A DNA stretch of 51,421 bases from positions 1-51,421 of the forward strand of contig JAJTFQ010000011.1 of assembly GCA_021299955.1 (NCBI GenBank), in the 5' to 3' direction. The stretch is from Chitinophagaceae bacterium (GTDB lineage: Bacteria; Bacteroidota; Bacteroidia; Chitinophagales; Chitinophagaceae). Below, one piece after another: positions 1 through 8,228 of the stretch; within the stretch, counting starts at the first letter, position 1, and every line of letters starts with the position of its first letter. The notes under the pieces are model-generated. The model did no database searches, had not been told where the DNA came from, and saw only the letters and a list, made by a program, of their open reading frames with translations. A program made the translations under genes and the position numbers.

Positions 1-1164
1 CATGAGTTCGACATTGGAGAAGCGGCCCTCCAGAAACGCATCAATGAATCCCGCTTCACCTGGTTCAGCGGCAATGTCTTTCGTAGTGACGGAAGTGTCT
101 TTGAGCGGCAAGCCGATGGCAACGTTGACCCATTCCCTGCATCCGTCAAGATCCGTTCACCCCGAAATCGTTTCGGGATCCGGCTATTTGCGGTAACGCT
201 TCCTTCCAACACGCCCGCCTACACACGATTCACGTCCTACGACTCGGCCCTTCAGGCTTTTTTGCAACAAAGGCCCCGTCGTCGAATGGTGGACATGGGA
301 CTGACGCATTTGTCCGCCGCCGAAGACCAGGAACTGTTGCGAAAATATCCACGCATCAGGCTCATCATGGGTGGACATGAACACGAGCACATGTATATCG
401 CTGCCGGTGCGGGTCATGTGGCGAAGGCTGACGCCAACGGAAAGACCGTATACCGGCATCTGATCTGGAAAGACAAAGGAAAAGGGATCAGTATCCGCAG
501 CGAACTGGTTCGCATGGATGAAAGTATCCCACAAAAAACCGAGATCGTGGAACGGGTCAGCAACTGGGAACGTGCCGTTTATGATGCCTTCCGTAAGCAA
601 GGGCTGGAACCTGAACGCAAGGTCTGCACCATTACCGATACCCTGCGCGGTACTGAGGCATCGATCAGATATGGTCAGAACAATCTCGGAGCAATGATCA
701 CCGGATCATTGGACATGAAGGACGAAGCAGACGCAGCATTCATCAACTCGGGGGCCATCCGCATAGATGACGATGTCACCGGCGGGATCACCGAACTCGA
801 TGTGATCCGGATCATGCCCTTCGGAAACAAGATCGTGGAGGTGACCATGAAAGGTGCGCTGCTGGAAAAGATCCTGATGGCAAACGATGGTCGGAAGGGA
901 CTGGGTGGATATCTTCAACTCGACGCCCGCATCAGGATGACCGCCGATAAAATATACATTGGAGACCGACTGCTGGAAGCCAACCGCGATTATCGCATCC
1001 GTACGGTTGAATTCCTGCTTTCCGGGAAAGAACTCAAACTCGAATATCTGACCGACAAAAATCCGGAGATTTCATCCGTCAAACCCGTTAATGATGAGTC
1101 CGGGAAACCGTTGGATCTGCGACTGGCCTTCATCCGCAGGCTCAAGGAGCGTTACGGCGGTTGA
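1..1164 (+). CDS. 5'-nucleotidase / metallophosphatase, C-terminal part (start outside window)
   Basis: The reading frame is open from base 1, so the ORF-track start (a TTG at 262) is only an artefact of the window edge. The first visible residues, HEFDIGEAAL, match the GNHEFD metal-binding motif of calcineurin-like 5'-nucleotidases, and GGHEHEH about 120 codons later is a second metal-ligand motif. From about base 640 the protein enters the 5'-nucleotidase C-terminal substrate domain (INSGAIR, then MPFGNKIV). Family members are usually periplasmic or lipid-anchored and hydrolyse nucleoside monophosphates or related phosphate esters. The N-terminus and any signal peptide are missing, so location is inferred. 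It ends 15 bp from the convergent FAD oxidoreductase gene. The family assignment is firm; the exact substrate is unknown. Confidence 0.9.
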   Translation, partial: HEFDIGEAALQKRINESRFTWFSGNVFRSDGSVFERQADGNVDPFPASVKIRSPRNRFGIRLFAVTLPSNTPAYTRFTSYDSALQAFLQQRPRRRMVDMGLTHLSAAEDQELLRKYPRIRLIMGGHEHEHMYIAAGAGHVAKADANGKTVYRHLIWKDKGKGISIRSELVRMDESIPQKTEIVERVSNWERAVYDAFRKQGLEPERKVCTITDTLRGTEASIRYGQNNLGAMITGSLDMKDEADAAFINSGAIRIDDDVTGGITELDVIRIMPFGNKIVEVTMKGALLEKILMANDGRKGLGGYLQLDARIRMTADKIYIGDRLLEANRDYRIRTVEFLLSGKELKLEYLTDKNPEISSVKPVNDESGKPLDLRLAFIRRLKERYGG

Positions 1165-1179
1165 TGATCCATGGACAGA

Positions 1180-3111
1180 TCAGACCCGAGCGGAGCCCGG
1201 CTTTGACAGCAGCGCCTGCAATTTCGGCAGGTGCTTTGCGTAAACATCCCGCGGAAACGCGTTCTGCTGGATGCAGACCGCTGCCGCCCTACCAACGACC
1301 TCTCCCATCATCCCGCAGGTCTTCATCACGCGCACGGGTCCGAGACCTGTTTTTGTCACGCTGATGCAACGCCCGGCCATAAAAAGATTTTTGATGTTCC
1401 GGCTGTAAAGCGTCCGGTACGGCGCCCAATATTCGCCGCCGTATTGGAATTCCTTTCCGCGGGTATAGTCAGATACGAACTCCATGTCTTCAAAGCCTTC
1501 CTTGAATTCGGCCTTCGGGGTATGCAGATCCACATGCCAGGAACAGGGGAAGGCCCCATCTTCATATTTACGCTGCTGTTTGAAATCCTGGGCATCCAGC
1601 ACCACATCACCCATCAGACGGCGTGACTCGCGCTTACCGGCGATGAAGGCCACCCATCCGAGCCTGTGGGTGGGATACATGCCATCGACATTCTTGAGGA
1701 CATCCCACGCACCATACATGGCGCGCAGGTTGTGGTCGCGGATCAGTTCAATGTCATTGATCTGATCCTTGTTGAAACCGCTTTCCCAGTACCACATATT
1801 GGCGAAGGATGCCAGCCCTTCTTTTCCAAAGGTCTTTACGCCCTTTCTGCCGGGGAAGGGTTTGTCCTTCAGGTCGCGCGACCAGGGACAACGCGGGAAA
1901 GGCTGTTCGAATTCACCCTGTTCGCATTTCATGGCCAGGGCACTCTTATCCTTGCATTCGCAGGCGAGCACTTCTTCCTGATTGGTTGCATCGAGGACAT
2001 TGAAAAGCTTCGAACTGCCCATCAATTGCTCGACCTTGTATTCATGGTCAGCACCGGCCTTAAAACCGAGCGTGGCGTCTCCTGTGCAATCAGAAAACAG
2101 TTTTGCACTCAGGCGGGTGCGTCGCGAAGTCAGCGTACTCTGGATGACGATGGAACGGATCATATCACCCTCGGTTTCCACGCTGATGACCCGCTGGTTG
2201 AGCATGAGCGTGATATTCGGCTCTGCCTTTACAATGCGGAGTTTGAGGGCATCATCATAGTATTCCTTGGAAACGCCGTTGAAGACCTGACCGGGTCCTT
2301 TGACAATGGGAGGCAGGATCTCATTGACAATGTCTCCTACATGAGGATAGAGGGATTTATTGGTATGTCCTTCGGGCCAGACGCGTACTTCTGAACTGCC
2401 GTTGCCACCGAGGACTGGTCTGTCCTGCACCAGGGCCACCTTCAAACCATTGCGGGCCGCCGCAATGGCGGCACTGGTTCCTGCCAGTCCCCCACCGGCT
2501 ACGATGAGATCAAAAGAACCGCCTTCGTCAGGTTGATCGGGCAGTCCGAGCAGCTTGCGTCTGAATTGTGTGAGTTGCCCGATGTCGTTGGTCGGCTGGA
2601 ACTTCGGATCCTTGCAGAACAGGATGGCCTCGCAACGCCCTTCAAATCCAGTAAGATCGTGGAGGGCAAGGGTGGCCTTTTTCCCAACTTTTACCATGCC
2701 ACCATCATGCCAGTGCCAGGTGGCACTTTTCGTACCGAACACTTCCTTGACCGGCTTACCATCGATCTTGAGTTGGAATTTACCGGGGGCACCGGGCGCA
2801 TTCCAGGGAGCAACCCAGTCGCGGGTTCTAACCCATAGTCTGTAAGTACCCGCAGACGGGAATGTAACGGAGGTGGTCGCATCAGCCACCGGAATGCCTA
2901 GTCCGTGCGCCAGCAGATAGGGAGAACCCATCTGTTCCATCGACTGTTGATCGAGCTCCCAGCCGCCATGAGAAGCGAACTGTTCAGCTTCCACGAAAAG
3001 AAATTCGTTTGAAACCGCACCTGTAAGTGGGTGAGCGCTGAGTGGAAATCTGGCTGCGATCAGCGCCAGGGTGGTATTGCCGAGATGGCCGATGAATTGC
3101 CTGCGTTGCAT
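1180..3111 (-). CDS. Tat-exported FAD-dependent oxidoreductase with N-terminal carbohydrate-binding-like domain
   Basis: The N-terminus MQRRQFIGHLG carries a twin-arginine-like signal, suggesting folded export. Residues about 35-155 form a beta-rich domain (FVEAEQF, TYRLWVRTRDW) like the CBM6/35-type modules found on such oxidoreductases. A Rossmann FAD-binding motif follows (DLIVAGGGLAGTSAAIAAARNG) and then GGNGSSEVRVW, typical of the FAD_oxidored family (PF12831). The C-terminal FMAGRCIS segment is a second FAD contact. I chose the ATG at 3111 (643 aa); the track start at 3123 is a TTG four codons upstream. Related genes often lie in Bacteroidota sugar-use loci and are thought to oxidise carbohydrates or related compounds; the substrate is unknown. 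A TATCTTTA -7-like box lies at 3146-3153 on the minus strand. Confidence 0.88.
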   Translation of the reverse strand: MQRRQFIGHLGNTTLALIAARFPLSAHPLTGAVSNEFLFVEAEQFASHGGWELDQQSMEQMGSPYLLAHGLGIPVADATTSVTFPSAGTYRLWVRTRDWVAPWNAPGAPGKFQLKIDGKPVKEVFGTKSATWHWHDGGMVKVGKKATLALHDLTGFEGRCEAILFCKDPKFQPTNDIGQLTQFRRKLLGLPDQPDEGGSFDLIVAGGGLAGTSAAIAAARNGLKVALVQDRPVLGGNGSSEVRVWPEGHTNKSLYPHVGDIVNEILPPIVKGPGQVFNGVSKEYYDDALKLRIVKAEPNITLMLNQRVISVETEGDMIRSIVIQSTLTSRRTRLSAKLFSDCTGDATLGFKAGADHEYKVEQLMGSSKLFNVLDATNQEEVLACECKDKSALAMKCEQGEFEQPFPRCPWSRDLKDKPFPGRKGVKTFGKEGLASFANMWYWESGFNKDQINDIELIRDHNLRAMYGAWDVLKNVDGMYPTHRLGWVAFIAGKRESRRLMGDVVLDAQDFKQQRKYEDGAFPCSWHVDLHTPKAEFKEGFEDMEFVSDYTRGKEFQYGGEYWAPYRTLYSRNIKNLFMAGRCISVTKTGLGPVRVMKTCGMMGEVVGRAAAVCIQQNAFPRDVYAKHLPKLQALLSKPGSARV

Positions 3112-3123
3112 ATGTTTGATCAA

Positions 3124-3456
3124 GGTGCTTTACTTCACACTGAAATAAAGATAAAGATTTACCGAAATGATCCTAAGGCTTATTCAAAGGTTTTCTATCG
3201 GATAAACGTTTTAGATCAATTACAAAGGGCTCATGCTAAAAAGACGTTTAGCACTGATGATCAATTCCCGGAAAATGTACCTGGTGACGGCGAATAAAAT
3301 GCAATCATACCTGTATACTCGGGCAACCTTATCATCCTACAGATAAAAGGGAGGCATAGGTTTTCTTGATCTTCATTTCTGTAAAATATTACTGAATAAT
3401 GATGATTAACGTAAATCTCGCAATATTATGTTAAATTTCAGTATTATATTACAGAT
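3124..3456. other. A+T-rich divergent intergenic region
   Basis: No gene is supported here. It separates the minus-strand FAD oxidoreductase from the plus-strand hip operon. It is clearly richer in A+T than the flanking genes. Candidate -7 boxes are TATCTTTA (3146-3153, minus) and TAAATTTC (3432-3439, plus, 17 nt before the hipB ATG). Neither has a clear -33 TTTG at the expected spacing, so these promoter calls are tentative. The 88-aa ORF 3031-3297 is a shadow running through the oxidoreductase start. Confidence 0.5.
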
Positions 3457-3666
3457 ATGGACTTAGATAAGATCGGCGAAACCATCAAAAAAAGGCGTGA
3501 GTTACTTGACCTCCGGCAAGAGGACATGGCCGAACTCTGCGATGTTTCCATAAAGACCATACATGTCATTGAGCAGGGAACCGGCAACCCGGCTTTCAAA
3601 ACCTTAAGAAAAGTGGCTGAATTGGTCGGGCTGGAACTTACTTTACAGATCAAAAAGGTCAGCTAA
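3457..3666 (+). CDS. hipB: HipB-like helix-turn-helix antitoxin/repressor
   Basis: This is a 69-aa protein made almost entirely of one XRE/Cro-type HTH domain (about residues 5-62); LRQEDMAELCDVSIKTIHVIEQG is the helix-turn-helix with its usual spacing. It is the first gene of a three-gene operon, and its TAA overlaps the ATG of the next gene (TAATG). By family knowledge HipB proteins bind operators upstream of their own operon and form a complex with HipA-type kinases, giving autorepression. A TAAATTTC box 17 nt upstream of the ATG may be its promoter. The gene symbol rests on context and fold; in three-part systems HipB is mainly the DNA-binding partner rather than the main neutraliser. Confidence 0.85.
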   Translation: MDLDKIGETIKKRRELLDLRQEDMAELCDVSIKTIHVIEQGTGNPAFKTLRKVAELVGLELTLQIKKVS

Positions 3667-4001
3667 TGTTAAAAGCTGGTGTCTATTACAACGGAATGCT
3701 GGCAGGATATCTGGAAAAGCGGAAAGATCCGATAAGCTATCAATTTACTTACACGGAAGAATATTATTCAGATCCCGGCACACCGGCGATCAGCCTGAGT
3801 TTCCCCAAATCGAAGCAGCCATATCGATCATCCGTTCTGTTTCCATTTTTTTGTGGACTGCTTGCAGAGGGTATCAATAAAGATATTCAGTGCATGCTGC
3901 TCAAGATCGATGAAGCGGACGATTTTACGAGACTGATAAAGACCGCCGGAGAAGACACCATAGGAGCCATAACGGTCAAAGAAGAAACTACAGAAAGATG
4001 A
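3666..4001 (+). CDS. hipS: HipS-like protein (stand-alone HipA N-terminal subdomain)
   Basis: The 111-aa product matches only the N-terminal subdomain 1 of HipA: KAGVYYNGMLAGYLEK at the start and ISLSFPKSKQPY, then FPFFCGLLAEG, correspond to the HipA N-terminal fold. The kinase core is missing here and is encoded by the next gene. The start overlaps the hipB stop (TAATG) and its TGA overlaps the hipT ATG (ATGA), so the three genes are probably translationally coupled. In the described HipBST system of enteropathogenic E. coli, the corresponding small protein is the antitoxin. Whether that holds in this organism is inference. It is not a decayed fragment: both boundaries are clean and length fits the stand-alone subdomain. 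Confidence 0.85.
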   Translation: MLKAGVYYNGMLAGYLEKRKDPISYQFTYTEEYYSDPGTPAISLSFPKSKQPYRSSVLFPFFCGLLAEGINKDIQCMLLKIDEADDFTRLIKTAGEDTIGAITVKEETTER

Positions 4002-4969
4002 AATGTGCCGGATGCTATAAGGAAGGTGCAGATGGATATTGCAGCGGCTGCCGGAGAAAACTTTTTGACGGTAAAAAGGTAAGTCATGTGCTGTCATTTG
4101 ATCAGCCAACGGCCGATAACCTTGTAGAGTACCATGAAAAAACAAAGCGACTATCCATATCCGGTGTGCAGCTGAAATATTCTCTGCGCCTGGAAAAGAA
4201 AGAACTGCAGCTGACCGTAAAGGGAGGACAGTACATACTGAAACCTGTTCCGCCCGGACTCATTGCATTCCATGATCAGGCTCCGGAAAATGAACACCTG
4301 ACCATGCAAATAGCTAAACAGGTATTTAAGATCCCGGTGGCAGAAAATGCTTTGATCTATTTCAGGGATGGTTCTCCGGCTTATATCACCCGGCGTTTTG
4401 ATGTGAATCCCGATGGAACCAAACAACTGCAGGAAGATTTCGCACAACTGATCGGAAAGTCCAGACAGCAGGATGGAGAAAATTATAAATATGAAGGATC
4501 ATATGAAGATATCGGCCAGTTCATTCAGTCAAAGGTAAGTGCTCCGATCCCTGTGTTGGAATCATTTTTCAAACAGGTCCTGTTCAATTATATTTTTTCA
4601 AATGGGGATGCACATCTGAAGAACTTTTCATTGATACAGACTGAATTTGGAGATCATGTGCTATCCAGGGCCTACGACTTGATGTGTACCGTATTACACG
4701 CCCCCAGTGAAAGCGATACTGCCCTTGACCTATATGAGGGCGACTTCGAAAGTAGCCGCTATCGACAATTTGGATGTTACGGCAGACCAAATTTTGAAGA
4801 ACTGGCGCTCCGTTTAGGACTATTACCTTCAAGAAGCAGCAGGATCATCAACGAACTTTTGTCCAAAAAGGATGAGGTCGAGAAAATGATCGAGCATTCC
4901 TTTCTGGATCTCTCAACCCAAGAACAATACCTCCATTTTTATCAGGATAAGATTAGAAGATTTACGTGA
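3998..4969 (+). CDS. hipT: HipT-like serine/threonine kinase toxin (HipA core)
   Basis: The 323-aa product has the HipA kinase core without the N-terminal subdomain. It begins with a small four-cysteine knuckle (CAGC and CSGC, residues 3-18), common in Bacteroidota homologues. The Gly-rich/ATP loop is LSISGVQLKYSL with Ser53-Ile-Ser55, resembling the paired autophosphorylated serines reported for HipT. The catalytic loop NGDAHLKNF places Asp204 and Asn209, and YDLM (Asp227) is the metal-binding motif. All key kinase residues appear intact. By family knowledge such toxins phosphorylate aminoacyl-tRNA synthetases and cause growth arrest; the target here is unknown. It is the last gene of the operon. 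Confidence 0.88.
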   Translation: MKCAGCYKEGADGYCSGCRRKLFDGKKVSHVLSFDQPTADNLVEYHEKTKRLSISGVQLKYSLRLEKKELQLTVKGGQYILKPVPPGLIAFHDQAPENEHLTMQIAKQVFKIPVAENALIYFRDGSPAYITRRFDVNPDGTKQLQEDFAQLIGKSRQQDGENYKYEGSYEDIGQFIQSKVSAPIPVLESFFKQVLFNYIFSNGDAHLKNFSLIQTEFGDHVLSRAYDLMCTVLHAPSESDTALDLYEGDFESSRYRQFGCYGRPNFEELALRLGLLPSRSSRIINELLSKKDEVEKMIEHSFLDLSTQEQYLHFYQDKIRRFT

Positions 4970-5037
4970 GATCTTGCGATATCAAAATAAAGTTTAAAAA
5001 TACTATTTACATTGAACATTAAAAACCAACCATACTG

Positions 5038-5991
5038 ATGCTATACCGCAGGCTTGGAAAAACAGCATTGAACGTCTCCATCATTGGATTTGGGGCTTCA
5101 CCCCTGGGAAATGTATTTGACGACTGTGATGCTGCAGAAGGCATCCGGTCCGTACATTGTGCCATTGACCTGGGCATCAATTTTTTTGATGTCGCCCCCT
5201 TTTATGGCCTCACCCTGGCCGAAACACGATTGGGCGAGGCGCTCAAGGGCAAGCGAAAAGATGTCCTGCTGGCAACAAAATGCGGACGTTATGGATTGAG
5301 GGATTTTGATTTTAGCTACCAACGGATCCTGGACAGTGCAGACGAATCGCTGAGCAGGCTTAAAACAGATTACGTAGATCTGATGCAACTGCATGACATC
5401 GAATTTGGAACCAGAGAACAGGTGCTGAACGAGGCCATTCCTGCGCTGTTGAAAATCAAGGAGTCCGGAAAAGCCCGCTATGTGGGCATTACAGGTCTGC
5501 CCGTTTACTATCTGGCTGATATTGCCAAACAAGTTGAAGTGGATACCGTATTATCATGGGCACACTATAACCTGTTGCAGGATGAGCTAAACCCGGCACT
5601 GGTGGGGCTTTGTCAGGAAAAAGATATGGGCTTGATGAATGCCGCCCCTCTGCTTCAACGCATTCTGTCAGATGCATCCATTCCATCATGGCACAATGCA
5701 CCGACAGAATTAAAAGCGATGCAGGCGCCATTGCTTGCCCTTTGTCAGAAATATGGCGTTGCGCTCAGTGACGTGGCCATTCGCTATGCCATTGATCACC
5801 CGTTCATATCCAGCACCATCATTGGCATGTGCGACCAGGACAACGTGAAAAAAAATACTGGCGTACTGGCTTTTGACATGCCGGATGGCCTGCTGGATGA
5901 GATCGAACAACTGGTAGCACCGGTAAAAAACAGGATGTGGTTCGAAGGCATGCCGGAAAACAATATATCCAGAAAAGATCAAAGAGGATGA
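5038..5991 (+). CDS. Aldo/keto reductase, L-galactose/L-fucose 1-dehydrogenase-like
   Basis: This 317-aa TIM-barrel aldo/keto reductase has the catalytic tetrad in place: Asp51, Tyr56, Lys81 and His119 (motifs FFDVAPFYG, ATKCGRY, QLHDIEFG). The segments GFGASPLGNVF, ATKCGRY, HDIEFG and YVGITGLP closely resemble plant L-galactose dehydrogenases and bacterial L-fucose dehydrogenases as I know them. The likely reaction is NAD(P)-dependent oxidation of an L-sugar to its lactone in the cytoplasm. It is the first gene of a four-gene operon; its TGA overlaps the next gene's ATG. The mutarotase at the operon end supports an L-fucose, L-galactose or L-rhamnose substrate. The exact sugar is inferred, not shown. 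Confidence 0.85.
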   Translation: MLYRRLGKTALNVSIIGFGASPLGNVFDDCDAAEGIRSVHCAIDLGINFFDVAPFYGLTLAETRLGEALKGKRKDVLLATKCGRYGLRDFDFSYQRILDSADESLSRLKTDYVDLMQLHDIEFGTREQVLNEAIPALLKIKESGKARYVGITGLPVYYLADIAKQVEVDTVLSWAHYNLLQDELNPALVGLCQEKDMGLMNAAPLLQRILSDASIPSWHNAPTELKAMQAPLLALCQKYGVALSDVAIRYAIDHPFISSTIIGMCDQDNVKKNTGVLAFDMPDGLLDEIEQLVAPVKNRMWFEGMPENNISRKDQRG

Positions 5992-7019
5992 AAGCATTGT
6001 ATTTGACCGCCGTAGGAGAAACGGCCATCAGGGAGATCGAAATTCCCAGACCGGGGCCTGAGGAAGTATTGATGAAGATCGGGATGGTTGGTTTTTGCGG
6101 AGGAGATCTCAATGGTTTCAAAGGCTTGTTTGAACTCCAGGAATATCCAAATATACTGGGACATGAAGTCGGTGGAACCATAGTGGAGAAGGGTGCCGGT
6201 GTACCCGATACCCTTCAAAAGGGTATGCAGGCAACCATCTATCCATACCAAAACTGTGGCACCTGCATCTCATGCAGAAAGGGTCGCAGAAATGCGTGCC
6301 GGGATAACAAAACCATGGGCGTAAGGCGACCGGGCGCCATGACCGAGTACATTGCCATCCACTGGAAAGATGTGTTTGTCTCTACAACCCTTTCGCTTAA
6401 AGCACTGGCATTGGTCGAACCGCTGACCGTTGGCTTCCACGCGGCTGCCCGGGGGAGGATAACCCCACAGGATACGGTAGCCGTCATCGGATTGGGTATG
6501 GTTGGCCTTGGTGCCTTGGCTTCTGCAGTCGATCGAGGAGCCACGACCATTGCGATAGACCTGGATGAAACAAAACTGGAGATCGCGCAAAAAATAGGCG
6601 CTTCACATGTCATCCAACCCAACCTGAGCAACCTGCATGATGCACTCATGAGCATCACCAACGGAGATGGTCCGGATGTGATCATAGAAGCAGTGGGCAG
6701 TCCGCACACCTATCGAACGGCCGTGGAAGAAGTTGCCTACACAGGAAGGGTTGTCTGCATCGGATACGCAAAATCTCCTGTGGAGTTCAATACAGGATCG
6801 TTCGTGAGAAAAGAGATCGAAATTCTGGGATCACGCAACTGCACCGTTGAGTTTCCGGAGGTGATAAAATACCTGGAAGCGGGGCATTTCCCGATTGATG
6901 ATGTGGTCAGCAAAACCGTTCGCATTGATGATGCAGGAGCAGCGCTCGCCCAATGGGCTACGGATACAACGGGGATCGTAAAGATCATGGTCGATGTAAA
7001 TCCATTCAGTCATGATTAG
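5988..7019 (+). CDS. Zinc-dependent alcohol/polyol dehydrogenase (MDR family)
   Basis: I chose the ATG at 5988 (343 aa), which overlaps the upstream stop as ATGA and follows an AAAGAGG ribosome-binding-like stretch; the track start at 5937 adds 17 unlikely residues from within the upstream gene. Catalytic zinc ligands are Cys37 (FCGGD), His59 and Glu60 (GHEVGG). The structural zinc cysteines are 90, 93, 96 and 104 (CGTCISCRKGRRNAC). The cofactor motif is VIGLGMVGLGAL. It probably oxidises a sugar acid or polyol intermediate of the same pathway as the preceding AKR, for example a deoxy-L-fuconate-type compound, but that assignment is inference from the operon. Confidence 0.86.
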   Translation: MKALYLTAVGETAIREIEIPRPGPEEVLMKIGMVGFCGGDLNGFKGLFELQEYPNILGHEVGGTIVEKGAGVPDTLQKGMQATIYPYQNCGTCISCRKGRRNACRDNKTMGVRRPGAMTEYIAIHWKDVFVSTTLSLKALALVEPLTVGFHAAARGRITPQDTVAVIGLGMVGLGALASAVDRGATTIAIDLDETKLEIAQKIGASHVIQPNLSNLHDALMSITNGDGPDVIIEAVGSPHTYRTAVEEVAYTGRVVCIGYAKSPVEFNTGSFVRKEIEILGSRNCTVEFPEVIKYLEAGHFPIDDVVSKTVRIDDAGAALAQWATDTTGIVKIMVDVNPFSHD

Positions 7020-7827
7020 ATCTGCCGTTACCATTGCCCTGGTACCCCAACTCAAAACAGGTCCCTGGATCTATTGGTACCATCTGGAAGAAAGCATGCG
7101 CAAAGCTGCTGCCCTGGGATTTGATGCCATTGAACTGTTCACTGCATCTGGTCATGCCGTTCAGCCAGATACGCTCAAGATTTTACTGGAGCGATACAAC
7201 CTAAAACTGGCCGCCGTGGGAACAGGCGCAGGAAAGGTGATAAACGGACTGACCCTGACAGATCAACACAGCGACATTCGAAAGCATGCTGTTGCATTTA
7301 TCAAAGAGATGATGGAATTCGGTGGGCGCTTTGGCGCCCCGGCCATCATCGGGTCCATGCAGGGCAATTCGCTGCCCGGAACCGAACACGATCACAGTAT
7401 GGAATTACTGGCAGAAGGAATGCATACCCTTGATCAACATGCCGGATCGCTGGGTGTGAAACTCATCTATGAACCACTGAACAGATATGAAACCAATCTC
7501 ATCAATACTCTGGGGGATGGAGCCGCTTTCATTGGAAGGTATAAATTCAAGCACATACAATTACTCGCAGATCTGTTCCATATGAATATAGAAGAAGCAG
7601 ATCTGAAAAAAAGCTTAGCTGAGAACATGCTACACATAGGCCATGTACATTTTGCCGACAGCAATCGTAGACCCATGGGTTTCGGACATACTCAAATGAA
7701 AGACATAGCCAATACATTGATCACTTCGGGATATAATGGATATGTATCCGCGGAAGCCTTCCCCTGGCCTGATCCGGATCAAGCAGCACTGCAGACCATT
7801 CGTTCATTCCATCAATACTTCAAATAA
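7012..7827 (+). CDS. Sugar phosphate isomerase/epimerase family (xylose isomerase-like TIM barrel)
   Basis: This 271-aa protein has the AP-endonuclease-2/xylose isomerase-like TIM-barrel pattern: AAALGFDAIELF near the N-terminus, YEPLNRYETNLINT (metal-binding Glu), LLADLFHMNIEE, GHVHFADSNRRPMGFGH and YVSAEAFPWPDP. Its ATG overlaps the upstream stop by 8 nt, so the genes are probably translationally coupled. Members isomerise or epimerise keto-sugars or sugar acids with a divalent metal. The conserved E, D/H and H ligands all appear present. Its role between a sugar dehydrogenase pair and a mutarotase points to the catabolism of one L-sugar; the exact substrate is unknown. Confidence 0.83.
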   Translation: MIRSAVTIALVPQLKTGPWIYWYHLEESMRKAAALGFDAIELFTASGHAVQPDTLKILLERYNLKLAAVGTGAGKVINGLTLTDQHSDIRKHAVAFIKEMMEFGGRFGAPAIIGSMQGNSLPGTEHDHSMELLAEGMHTLDQHAGSLGVKLIYEPLNRYETNLINTLGDGAAFIGRYKFKHIQLLADLFHMNIEEADLKKSLAENMLHIGHVHFADSNRRPMGFGHTQMKDIANTLITSGYNGYVSAEAFPWPDPDQAALQTIRSFHQYFK

Positions 7828-7849
7828 ACATCCTCGTAAAAGAATTTCT

Positions 7850-8185
7850 ATGCAACGTTTTTGTCTGGCCCTCGACCTGGTAGATGATCCGGAATTGATC
7901 AAAGAATATGAACAATACCATGCAAAAGGAAGCGCCTGGCCTGAAGTCACCCAACATGATATTGATGCAGGCATCCTCAACATTGAGATCTTTCGAACCG
8001 GCAACCGGATGTTCATGATCCTGGAGACAGATGATGCATTTACTTTTGAGAAGAAGGCATTGTTCGATGCCACCAATCCCAAGATCGCTGAATGGGAGGC
8101 TTTAATGTGGAAATTCCAATTGCCATTACCCTGGGCCAAAGATGGTGAGAAGTGGGTGCTGATGAAAAGGATATTTAAATCTTAA
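7850..8185 (+). CDS. L-rhamnose mutarotase family protein (RhaM/FucU-like DUF718)
   Basis: The 111-aa product spans the whole mutarotase family (PF05336): MQRFCLALDLVDDPELIKEYEQYH at the start, GILNIEIFRTGNRMFMILE in the middle, and EWEALMWKFQLPLPWA near the end. The ATG at 7850 gives the family's usual length; the track ORF starting at 7736 runs 38 codons into the upstream gene. It would interconvert the anomers of a 6-deoxy-L-sugar, feeding the dehydrogenase encoded by the first gene of the operon. It begins 22 nt after the preceding stop. Rhamnose versus fucose specificity cannot be settled by eye. Confidence 0.88.
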   Translation: MQRFCLALDLVDDPELIKEYEQYHAKGSAWPEVTQHDIDAGILNIEIFRTGNRMFMILETDDAFTFEKKALFDATNPKIAEWEALMWKFQLPLPWAKDGEKWVLMKRIFKS

Positions 8186-8228
8186 ACCTTATCAAATATT
8201 TCTGGTCAATAGAGAAAGACACTGATGT

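Noticed and set aside
1666-2394. 242-aa plus-strand ORF over the FAD oxidoreductase
   Set aside because: No motif and fully antisense to a gene with clear FAD motifs.
3031-3297. 88-aa ORF spanning the FAD oxidoreductase start
   Set aside because: It overlaps the signal peptide of the real gene on the other strand and has no family resemblance.
3666-4969. Frameshifted hipA pseudogene
   Set aside because: The break is at a domain boundary with clean ATGA overlap and intact kinase residues, matching the known split HipS/HipT layout.
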